Assembly: GCA_964293585.1 (NCBI GenBank)
Contig: CAXYYS010000092.1
Span: 1-6,464 of the forward strand
Origin: JAKVKY01 sp964293585
GTDB taxonomy: Bacteria > Bacillota > Negativicutes > Acidaminococcales > Acidaminococcaceae
Reading direction: 5' to 3'
DNA: 6,464 nucleotides
Of this stretch, positions 1 to 5,275 are shown piece after piece (within the stretch, counting starts at the first letter, position 1; every line of letters begins with the position of its first letter). The notes below the pieces were generated by a model. It worked only from the letters and a program-made list of their open reading frames with translations. It did not search any database and was not told where the DNA came from. Position numbers and translations under genes: made by a program.

Positions 1-160
1 GCAATCGGTGCGCGAATCGAAAGGATGCGTAGTTTTAGCAGGTTAGCGAAGCGTTGCGAGCATGAAGGCCCGTGCTAAGCACGAGAACAGCATTCGAGCA
101 GCTGAGCCAACCACTAAAACAGCATCCGGTAGTATTGAGCGTAGAGATTGCACCCGGTCC
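1..160 (-). repeat. Structured repeat element, copy A (RNA-like fold), possibly cut by window edge
   Basis: Read on the minus strand from 160 down to 1, this segment is a diverged copy of the element at 2305-2537. The two share the start GGACC, about 34 of the first 39 bases, a central hairpin followed by CCTTCATGCTCGC, and a 3' part with GCATCC and ATTCGC. Copy A folds into nested stems: GCATCC (122-127) with GGATGC (23-28), CTAAAAC (114-120) with GTTTTAG (32-38), GCCAACC (106-112) with GGTTAGC (41-47), and an inner hairpin 69-75/79-85 with a 3-base loop. Two pairs are G-U only when read as minus-strand RNA; on the plus strand they would be A-C mismatches, which supports minus polarity. The element starts 51 bases after the autotransporter stop and is co-directional with it. 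It may be an ncRNA, a mobile miniature element or a 3' UTR structure. I do not recognise a named family. Confidence 0.7.
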
Positions 161-162
161 TA

Positions 163-195
163 TTTAGTTTACACCATACAAATTGTAAATCTAAA
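163..195 (-). terminator. AT-rich hairpin just downstream of the autotransporter gene
   Basis: TTTAGTTTACA (163-173) pairs with TGTAAA (184-189) and CTAAA (191-195), leaving one bulged base at 190 and a 10-base loop. It lies 17 bases past the autotransporter stop codon, where a transcript end is expected. The stem is AT-rich and no clean U-tract follows it on the minus strand, so it is a poor match to an intrinsic terminator. It could instead protect the mRNA 3' end. Confidence 0.3.
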
Positions 196-211
196 AACCT
201 TTTATCCTATC

Positions 212-2176
212 TTAGAAACTCCAGCGCGCGCCCACATTCACGCCCACCGGACTCTTCAGCTGTCCTACATGCTTGTTCACTTCCCCATACAAGCTGCAGT
301 TCTTGCCGGCTTTCACATTGCCGCCCAGGGCAAAGACGCCCCAGTTCTTGGCCGCATCCCGGTGATAATTCACATCGTCCGCGGTGATGGCGATGCCGCT
401 GCCGAAATCATGGTAGTAGCTGGCCCGCGCGTAAATATTGCCGGTCTTAAACTTTTTGCCCAGGGCCACGCCCAGACGTACCAGGGCCAGGTTGGCAGCA
501 TCGGCTTTGGTAGCCATGCCGGTACTGGTGGTGTAGTCGGCGCTGTTCATGTGGCCTAAAGTCAGTTCGGCCTGAGGCTCAACATACAGACCGTCGCCCC
601 AGGTGGTGCGTTTGCCCACTTCGCCGCTCAGGCTGTAAGCCCAGGTGCTGTAGTCGCTGTTCGAGGTCACGATGTCGTCGCCGCTGATGGTGAAGTCGTT
701 CATGAATTTACCGCCTTTTAGTACCAGATCATAATAGCGGCCGTCGTTGCCGATATAGGTGTGGTACAGGCTGAGGGTAGACTCTTTTACGTTGCCGTCG
801 CCGTGGCTAAAATCGCTGGTGCCTTTGGCGTAGCTGAAAGCGGCGCCGGTGTAATGGGTGCCGTGGGCGCCCTGAATATCTTTATCATATCCCAACTGGA
901 AGAGGTTGGTCTTGATGTCGGCTTTCTCGCCGCTGCCGGCTTCCAGTTTGTCGTAAGCGTAACGGGCCCAGATGCCGACGCTGGGAGTGACTTCGCTGTC
1001 CCGCAGCTCGCCCATGCGTTTGGTCAGGCTGTTGGTTTCGTACAGCCACAGGTCGTGCAGGGCGTAATGGCCGTCCGCCACCGTGAGCACGTTGGCGTTA
1101 GGCGCGCTGCCCAGGCTATTGGAAGCGGTAAAGCCGGTGACGTACCAGGTTTCTGCCCCCTGCATCGAGGTCTCTTTCAGGATGGGGGTAAAGTTTTTGG
1201 CGTTGTACGCCGTACTGGTGGTGTTGACGGTAAGGTTGGCGTTGCCGTTATTGGTGATGGTCAAGCCCTGGTCCGTGTAGCCGGTGAAGCTTTTGCCTTT
1301 GGCAAAGCCGGGATCGTAATTTACTTTTAAAGTCAAGCTGGCATCTTCTTTAAAGACCATTAGTTGCAGCAGATCGCTGTTAGCAACAACGCTGGTCCCC
1401 TGGAGCGGATTCTGGGTGATATTGGTGTTGATGATAAAGGTGCCGCTGCCGTTATAATAGGCACTCAGCTGCCTGGCGTCGGTGCGTTTGGCGTTGTCCC
1501 AGGTCAGGTCCACCACGCCGCCCTTTAAGACCAGGTTGCTGCCGTTAGCTACGCCGCCGGGCAATTGACCGAAAAAGGTGTCAACATAGCTGCTGCTGTG
1601 GGTAGCAGGGTCATAGTCTATATACAGGCTGCCGTAGCGGTTGTCAAAGACCGGCCGCCAGGTGGCGCCGTTGGCGAAAGTGACGGTGGCGGTGCCCAGG
1701 TCGTCTTTGAAAGTGCCCTGCAGATAGGAATCTGCCGTGTCCAGATAGGCATTGAGGTTGCTGCCGTTGGCGCTGAGTTCGCCTTCCAGCTGGACTTTTT
1801 TGCCCAGACCGGTGGCACCGTTGTCCGCAGTATTGATGTTGATGTCGCCGCTGCCGGCGTAAGCTGCGTAGGCATGGAACTCGCCCCCGGCACTATGAGT
1901 GGCGCTGGTGACCAGGTGCAGGTCGCCCTGGATATTGATGGGCGAATAAGTGGAATTGCCATTATAGAGACCGTAAGCCAGGGTAGGGGTGGCGGCATCC
2001 CCGGAAGCAGCAGCTACAGTTTTGTCGGTGCTGTCGGTGACGGTGAGCGTGGTGCCGCTGTCGTTTTTGATGCCGTAGGCGGTGGTGTCAGCCCAGGCTG
2101 TGGTTGTGCCTGCTAAGAGCAGGGCGGTGATTGAGAGCGCCACAAGCTTTTTAGGGATTTTTGTTTGCTTATCCAT
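212..2176 (-). CDS. Autotransporter outer-membrane beta-barrel protein (type Va secretion), 654 aa
   Basis: This is a surface-exposed or secreted passenger carried by its own C-terminal outer-membrane barrel. The start used is the ATG at 2174-2176, because AAGGAGG (2184-2190) lies 7 bases upstream of it; an in-frame ATG at 2203 would put that ribosome site inside the gene. Residues 1-29 are a Sec signal peptide (K-rich start, hydrophobic LVALSITALLL, AWA cleavage before D30). Residues 30 to about 365 are a low-complexity passenger rich in Gly, Asn, Thr and Ser, with short beta-type segments such as NLTVNTT and no Cys, typical of beta-helix passengers. No protease, lipase or adhesin motif was recognised. 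Residues about 370-654 form the autotransporter barrel: LWLYETNSLTKRMGELR (376-392) followed by GIWARYAYDK (401-410) is the usual barrel entry, and the protein ends in aromatic RWSF, the Bam recognition end. One Cys (627) lies in the barrel. The ligand or role of the passenger is unknown. Confidence 0.93.
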   Translation of the reverse strand: MDKQTKIPKKLVALSITALLLAGTTTAWADTTAYGIKNDSGTTLTVTDSTDKTVAAASGDAATPTLAYGLYNGNSTYSPINIQGDLHLVTSATHSAGGEFHAYAAYAGSGDININTADNGATGLGKKVQLEGELSANGSNLNAYLDTADSYLQGTFKDDLGTATVTFANGATWRPVFDNRYGSLYIDYDPATHSSSYVDTFFGQLPGGVANGSNLVLKGGVVDLTWDNAKRTDARQLSAYYNGSGTFIINTNITQNPLQGTSVVANSDLLQLMVFKEDASLTLKVNYDPGFAKGKSFTGYTDQGLTITNNGNANLTVNTTSTAYNAKNFTPILKETSMQGAETWYVTGFTASNSLGSAPNANVLTVADGHYALHDLWLYETNSLTKRMGELRDSEVTPSVGIWARYAYDKLEAGSGEKADIKTNLFQLGYDKDIQGAHGTHYTGAAFSYAKGTSDFSHGDGNVKESTLSLYHTYIGNDGRYYDLVLKGGKFMNDFTISGDDIVTSNSDYSTWAYSLSGEVGKRTTWGDGLYVEPQAELTLGHMNSADYTTSTGMATKADAANLALVRLGVALGKKFKTGNIYARASYYHDFGSGIAITADDVNYHRDAAKNWGVFALGGNVKAGKNCSLYGEVNKHVGQLKSPVGVNVGARWSF

Positions 2177-2183
2177 GGGTACG

Positions 2184-2190
2184 CCTCCTT
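2184..2190 (-). promoter_or_regulatory. Shine-Dalgarno of the autotransporter gene (decides the start)
   Basis: The minus strand reads AAGGAGG, 7 bases before the ATG at 2176. This near-perfect site selects the MDKQTK start over the in-frame ATG nine codons upstream (2203). Confidence 0.85.
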
Positions 2191-2243
2191 TTTTGCGTGG
2201 CATGGTAACGATATTGTAGAAAAGTTTATACTATTCGATAAAT

Positions 2244-2272
2244 ATTATATCATGGAAGTAAAAAACTGCATA
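2244..2272 (-). promoter_or_regulatory. Extended -10 promoter for the autotransporter gene
   Basis: The minus strand has a consensus TATAAT (2249 to 2244) preceded by TGA, giving the extended -10 form TGnTATAAT. The best-spaced -35 (17-base spacer, 2272-2267) is TATGCA, a weak match, consistent with reliance on the extended -10. Transcription would start near 2237, giving a leader of about 60 bases. Confidence 0.6.
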
Positions 2273-2304
2273 TAGATTTGAAGCAGATATTTGGAAACAG
2301 TAAT

Positions 2305-2537
2305 GGACCAGGCGCAATCTTTACGCTCAGTACTACAGGATGCTAAAAGTAAGACAGCTACTTGGCAATAGACATAGAACATCATAGATAGAGTACATCC
2401 TGCGTGCTCAGAGCTACGGTATGCTGTTTTAATGGCCTGCTGCGGTTGCTCACATGCTGTTCCCGGTCTACGACCGGGCCTTCATGCTCGCCACACCTGG
2501 CAGGCCTATTAAAACAGCGCATCCCTCCGCATTCGCA
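2305..2537 (+). repeat. Structured repeat element, copy B (RNA-like fold)
   Basis: This is homologous to copy A (1-160) but on the opposite strand. An 18-bp stem pairs 2423-2440 with 2500-2518 around one bulged T (2507). Inside it CCCGGTC (2462-2468) pairs with GACCGGG (2472-2478) over a TAC loop, followed by CCTTCATGCTCGC as in copy A. Stem bases differ from copy A on both sides while pairing is kept: GGCCTGC/GCAGGCC here against GGTTGGC/GCTAACC in copy A, and CCCGGTC/GACCGGG against CTCGTGC/GCACGGG. Copy B carries about 81 extra bases after its 5' segment. The segment GCTCAGTACTACAGGATGCT (2325-2344) recurs imperfectly (16 of 20) at 2406-2425, and CAGGATG (2336-2342) can pair with CATCCTG (2396-2402) around the insert. 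Function is unknown: ncRNA, mobile miniature element or boundary structure. Confidence 0.75.
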
Positions 2538-2735
2538 CTTAGGCTGCACTTTATCTCTTAAGTCTTTGCTGTAGCAAGAGCTATCCCGCCTCCATTATCT
2601 GACACTGGCGTGAGATGATATCTATAATCTGACAGGCTTGATCAGACTTGTCTAAGGTTTGAAAAAATACACAGATTAACTTATTTAAAAAGTATAGCAT
2701 AAATGTTGATGTATTTTTTATGTTACCTTGTAGTT

Positions 2736-2899
2736 TTCCTGATGCGGACAGCTTTGCTTCGCCATCTGCTGAAAATGCCGGAGAAGGATGCTTTTGTATC
2801 GCCGTAATTTGTAACTTGCCCAAGTGGGGGTGCCTTTGTATCGCCATATACTGAAACTGCCGGAGGGGAATGCCTTTGTGTAGCCGTATGCTGAGACAC
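2736..2899 (-). repeat. 41-base tandem repeat array, left arm (four diverged units)
   Basis: Four units of exactly 41 bases lie at 2736-2776, 2777-2817, 2818-2858 and 2859-2899. The shared core is TGCCTTTGTATCGCC-like, followed by a variable tail ending near CTGAAA. The first unit is the most degenerate, recognisable by CTTTG, TCGCCAT and CTGAAA in register. The last unit, with GGAGGGGAATGCCTTTG, is closest to the reverse complement of the right-arm units (AAGGGGAATGTCTTTG). The period is not divisible by 3, so it is not a protein repeat. There are no unique spacers, so it is not a CRISPR array. Confidence 0.75.
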
Positions 2900-2905
2900 G
2901 ACGAA

Positions 2906-2922
2906 GCCGCCGAAGCGGCGGC
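2906..2922. repeat. GC-rich hairpin between the two 41-base arrays
   Basis: GCCGCC (2906-2911) pairs with GGCGGC (2917-2922) over GAAGC; alternatively GCCGC and GCGGC pair over a CGAA tetraloop. A second, AT-only palindrome (GTTAA-AA-TTAAC, 2931-2942) follows. Together they mark the centre of the facing arrays. No U-tract follows on either strand, so I do not call it a terminator. Confidence 0.55.
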
Positions 2923-2959
2923 GACTAACCGTTAAAATTAACCAATCATGTCGAAGCGA

Positions 2960-3082
2960 CGGCAGAAACAAAGACATTCCCCTTCGGCACTTCAACTAAA
3001 CGGCAAAAACAAAGACATTCCCCTTCGGCACTCCAACCAAACGGCAAAAACAAAGACACCCCCCTTCGGCACTCCAACCAAG
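2960..3082 (+). repeat. 41-base tandem repeat array, right arm (three near-identical units)
   Basis: Three contiguous 41-base units lie at 2960-3000, 3001-3041 and 3042-3082. Each starts CGGCAAAAACAAAGACA (unit 1 has one change in this stretch), continues CCCCTTCGGCACT and ends CCAACCAA. Units 1 and 2 differ at only three positions. They are the reverse complement of the left-arm family, so the arms form a long imperfect inverted repeat. A degenerate partial unit seems to continue to about 3103. Its AGCAGCGGCGACAAACC matches the central AGCGGCGGCGACTAACC (2914 on), suggesting the centre sequence was duplicated at the outer edge. Confidence 0.85.
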
Positions 3083-3087
3083 CAGCG

Positions 3088-3117
3088 GCGACAAACCCAC
3101 CCCACTTGTGCTACAAT
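3088..3117 (+). promoter_or_regulatory. Extended -10 promoter for the sugar kinase gene
   Basis: TACAAT (3112-3117) preceded by TGC gives an extended -10. The -35 candidate GCGACA (3088-3093, 18-base spacer) shares GACA with the consensus and lies in the degenerate end of the right 41-base repeat array. Transcription would start near 3124, leaving a short leader with AGGAGGG at 3135-3141, 5 bases before the ATG at 3147. Confidence 0.6.
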
Positions 3118-3146
3118 ATAACCATAGTAAGAACAGGAGGGACACC

Positions 3147-4277
3147 ATGACAGTACAAATCTTCACTCCCTACCGCATCTGCCCATTGGGCGCCCACGTA
3201 GATCATCAGCTGGGGCTGGTGACCGGTTTTGCCCTGGACTACGGTATGACCCTGACCTATGAACCTGTCCCCAGCGGCCGCATCTTTTTAATCAGCAAAA
3301 ACTTTCCCGGACGCGCCCGGACCACGGTGCACAAAATTTCCAACAAGACCGGCGACTGGGGCGATTATCTGCGCTCCGCGGTAGCGGCTCTGCACCACGC
3401 CGATTATGAGCTGCAGGTGGGTTTTAAAGGCGTCATCGAAGGCACGCTGCCCATCGGCGGTCTGTCTTCTTCGGCGGCCATCATCATCCTGTACCTGCGG
3501 GCGTTGTGCGATTTGAACAACATCCAACTGAACCGGGATCAGCTGGTAGCGCTGGCGCATTATGCGGAAGCTGTCTACATCGGCCTGAACAACGGTATCC
3601 TGGACCAGAGCTGCGAGGTGTACAGCAAAAAGGACGGCCTGCTGTTCCTGGACACCAGGGATAGTTCCTACAAGGTTATCCCGCAGCCCAAGCGGATGCC
3701 GCATTACGAGTTTGCCATTGTCTTTTCCGGGGTGGAGCACGCCCTTATCAACAGCGCCTACAATTCCCGGGTGGACGAGTGCAAGGCGGCAGCGTACGCG
3801 CTGAAGGCTTACGCCGGGATGCCTTACGATAAGGTGGCGGATTCGGTGTTGGGAGATATTGCCCCGGAGATTTACGAAAAATATAAGAAGAAACTGCCCC
3901 ACAACTGGCAGAAACGCGCCGAGCATTTTTACAGCGAGGTGGAGCGGGTGCGTCAGGGAGTGGAGGCCTGGAGGAAAGGCGATTTGCACGCTTTCGGCCA
4001 GCTGGTTTTTGCCAGCGGCGACAGCAGTATCAACAATTATGAGTCCGGATCCCCGGAGCTGAAAAAGCTGCACGAGATTGCCCGGCACACGGACGGGATT
4101 TACGGCGGGCGTTTTTCCGGCGCCGGGTTTAAGGGCTGTTACATGGCTATCATCGACCCGCGCTACGAGCAGAAGATTGCCCGGGCCTTTCAGGAAGAGT
4201 ATCTGGAAGCTTTTCCGGAGTTGGCGCCCCGGTTTAGCGTGCATTTTAGTCATTCGGCTGACGGCGTAAAATTATAA
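3147..4277 (+). CDS. GHMP sugar kinase, probable galacturonokinase-type (galactokinase family)
   Basis: It is predicted to phosphorylate a hexose or hexuronic acid at C1 with ATP in the cytoplasm, giving the sugar 1-phosphate for nucleotide-sugar synthesis. The length is 376 residues. The ATG at 3147 is chosen because AGGAGGG lies 5 bases upstream; an upstream in-frame GTG (3108) falls within the promoter. Motif 1 is PYRICPLGAHVDHQLG (8-23), aligned with the galactokinase signature GRxNLIGEHTDY but with Ala16 in place of the Glu that contacts the sugar near C6. Motif 2 is LPIGGLSSSAA (101-111), the ATP phosphate loop. NNGILDQ (148-154) carries the probable catalytic Asp153. AYNSRVDEC (204-212) holds the sugar-stacking Tyr205. 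Motif 3 is GGRFSGAGFKGC (320-331). From memory, PYRICPLGAH, NGILDQ, KRAEH and SSI-NYE are hallmarks of plant galacturonokinase rather than GalK, so UDP-GalA salvage is the leading guess. Plain galactokinase or another sugar kinase remains possible. A DUF218 gene follows after 92 bases, probably co-transcribed. Confidence 0.87.
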   Translation: MTVQIFTPYRICPLGAHVDHQLGLVTGFALDYGMTLTYEPVPSGRIFLISKNFPGRARTTVHKISNKTGDWGDYLRSAVAALHHADYELQVGFKGVIEGTLPIGGLSSSAAIIILYLRALCDLNNIQLNRDQLVALAHYAEAVYIGLNNGILDQSCEVYSKKDGLLFLDTRDSSYKVIPQPKRMPHYEFAIVFSGVEHALINSAYNSRVDECKAAAYALKAYAGMPYDKVADSVLGDIAPEIYEKYKKKLPHNWQKRAEHFYSEVERVRQGVEAWRKGDLHAFGQLVFASGDSSINNYESGSPELKKLHEIARHTDGIYGGRFSGAGFKGCYMAIIDPRYEQKIARAFQEEYLEAFPELAPRFSVHFSHSADGVKL

Positions 4278-4318
4278 AAACGGCGGCTGCCGTCAGTGGC
4301 GCCGCTGCCATAAAGCTG

Positions 4319-4342
4319 TGCCCGGGCTTTCCGGTCCGGGCA
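4319..4342 (+). other. Short GC hairpin between the kinase and the ElyC-like gene
   Basis: TGCCCGG (4319-4325) pairs with CCGGGCA (4336-4342) over a 10-base loop. It is followed by GGATCCGCAG rather than a U-tract, so it is unlikely to be an efficient intrinsic terminator. It may tune read-through or mRNA stability between two genes that appear to form an operon. Confidence 0.4.
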
Positions 4343-4369
4343 GGATCCGCAGTAGCAGGGGGAAAGACT

Positions 4370-5125
4370 ATGCTCGTGCTTACTAAATTTTTATATTCTT
4401 GGCTGCTGCCACCGGGCATCTTGGTGGCGGTCTTATTTTTGCTGTGGTTATATTTAAAATTTAAACGCGCGGCCGGGCGCAAGGTGGTGCTGGTGGTTGG
4501 CCTGGCGCTGTACGCGCTGTCCCTGCCCAGCGTCAGCGAGCTGCTGGTGCGGGGGTTGGAAAGCCGGTATCCGCAGCCGTCTGCTCCGGCCGGAGATGTG
4601 CTGGTCTTTTTAGGGGGCGGCGCCGTGGCAGGCGTACCGGATGTGGAAGGCTGGGACCAGCTGTCCAGTTTTTCGGCCAGCCGGCTTTTGACCGTGGCCC
4701 GTTTGCAGAAACGGCTGGGCCTGCCGGTGATCCTGAGCGGCGGTAAGATTTTGCCCGGGGATGCGGAAGAAGCGGTGGTAGGTCAAAGAGTCCTGGTGGG
4801 TTTGGGCGTGCCGGCCCGGGAAATTTTTGTGGATGCCCGCAGCCGCAACACGGCGGAGAATGCCCGGTATACGAAGGAATTGTGCGTGCAGCACGGCTGG
4901 ACGCAGCCTCTTTTGGTAACCAGCGCCCTCCATTTGCCCAGGGCTACGGCCTTTTTTAAGCGGGCGGGGCTGAACGTGACCCCGTATCCCTGTGACTATC
5001 AGGCGGGGACCAGGCGCCGTTTTAGCCTGCTCAGCCTGGCGCCTCGCGGCGAATGTCTGGCCGACAGCAGTGCCGCCCTGAAAGAATATCTGGGCCTGCT
5101 GGCAGTAAAGACCGGACTGCAGTAA
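4370..5125 (+). CDS. ElyC/SanA/YdcF-family (DUF218) membrane protein, 251 aa
   Basis: This is an inner-membrane protein with a DUF218 domain probably facing the periplasmic side. In E. coli the family members ElyC and SanA affect envelope integrity, and ElyC is linked to peptidoglycan and undecaprenyl-carrier metabolism; the biochemical reaction is unsettled. Two membrane segments are visible (about 8-29 and 38-56), then LESRYPQ, then the domain: DVLVFLGGG (76-84), PVILSGG (119-125), SRNTAEN (158-164) and LLVTSALHLPRA (181-192), with LKEYLG near the end. Two N-terminal helices, a short linker and the total length resemble E. coli ElyC (about 259 residues) more than single-helix SanA. The ATG at 4370 follows AGGGGGA (4357-4363). 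It lies 92 bases after the sugar kinase, in the same direction, with no clear promoter or terminator between, so an operon is likely. The next gene is Wzi-like, which fits a role in envelope polymers. Confidence 0.88.
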   Translation: MLVLTKFLYSWLLPPGILVAVLFLLWLYLKFKRAAGRKVVLVVGLALYALSLPSVSELLVRGLESRYPQPSAPAGDVLVFLGGGAVAGVPDVEGWDQLSSFSASRLLTVARLQKRLGLPVILSGGKILPGDAEEAVVGQRVLVGLGVPAREIFVDARSRNTAENARYTKELCVQHGWTQPLLVTSALHLPRATAFFKRAGLNVTPYPCDYQAGTRRRFSLLSLAPRGECLADSSAALKEYLGLLAVKTGLQ

Positions 5126-5171
5126 GAGAGCGGCTGGCAAGATTTATTTCCCGGGTGCCGTCTCACGTGGC

Positions 5172-5198
5172 TTAAGTAAAAATTACCTGGCTACTTAA
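5172..5198. promoter_or_regulatory. Inverted repeat across the wzi-like promoter (possible operator)
   Basis: TTAAGTA (5172-5178) and TACTTAA (5192-5198) form a perfect 7-base inverted repeat with centres 20 bases apart, about two helical turns. It overlaps the -35 and spacer region of the promoter at 5184-5212, where a dimeric repressor could bind. The half-sites are AT-rich, so chance is possible. No regulator gene is in the window. Confidence 0.35.
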
Positions 5199-5212
5199 AT
5201 TTGTGGTATAAT
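5184..5212 (+). promoter_or_regulatory. Extended -10 promoter for the wzi-like gene
   Basis: A consensus TATAAT (5207-5212) preceded by TGG (5204-5206) forms an extended -10. The -35 at 17-base spacing (TACCTG, 5184-5189) is weak. Transcription would start near 5219, giving a leader of about 57 AT-rich bases before the ATG at 5276. It indicates that this gene can be expressed apart from the kinase and ElyC-like pair. Confidence 0.65.
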
Positions 5213-5275
5213 AAAATTTACAATTAAATATATAGTTAACATATACATTTAAAATCTAAGAAACCAGGTGCAACC

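Larger units (their letters stand above)
2177..3146. other. 970-base non-coding intergenic stretch between divergent genes
   Basis: No convincing gene is present. From left to right it holds the autotransporter ribosome site and promoter, copy B of the structured repeat, and an AT-rich spacer (about 2538-2735). In that spacer only a weak imperfect palindrome centred on TGATCA (2631-2652) and a repeated TCTGACA were seen. After it come two facing 41-base repeat arrays with a GC hairpin between them, and the promoter and ribosome site of the sugar kinase. Short open frames here have no ribosome site and cross the repeats. Confidence 0.8.

Noticed and set aside
1..160. Possible integron attC site
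   Set aside because: The two copies are inverted rather than direct repeats, no integrase gene is present and the fold lacks the usual paired R and L boxes.
761..1330. Long open frame opposite the autotransporter gene
   Set aside because: It is antisense to a well-supported gene. Its V, G and A-rich composition is what GC-rich antisense frames give, and there is no ribosome site or domain.
2581..2847. Open frame of 88 codons on the minus strand
   Set aside because: No ribosome site. It crosses the 41-base repeats, and the rest is AT-rich spacer with no recognisable domain. A decayed gene end cannot be excluded but is not supported.
2723..2995. Open frame of 90 codons on the minus strand through both repeat arms
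   Set aside because: The repeat period (41) is not a multiple of 3, so the frame shifts with each unit and no peptide repeat results. No ribosome site.
2736..3103. Possible CRISPR array
   Set aside because: Units are contiguous with no unique spacers, the arms face each other, and no cas gene is present.
3288..4253. Open frame of 321 codons antisense to the sugar kinase
   Set aside because: The plus-strand kinase has full GHMP motifs across the same bases. The antisense protein has no recognisable family.
4278..4369. Intrinsic terminator between the kinase and the ElyC-like gene
   Set aside because: Hairpins form (4319-4342 and a weak one near 4283-4305) but neither is followed by a U-tract.
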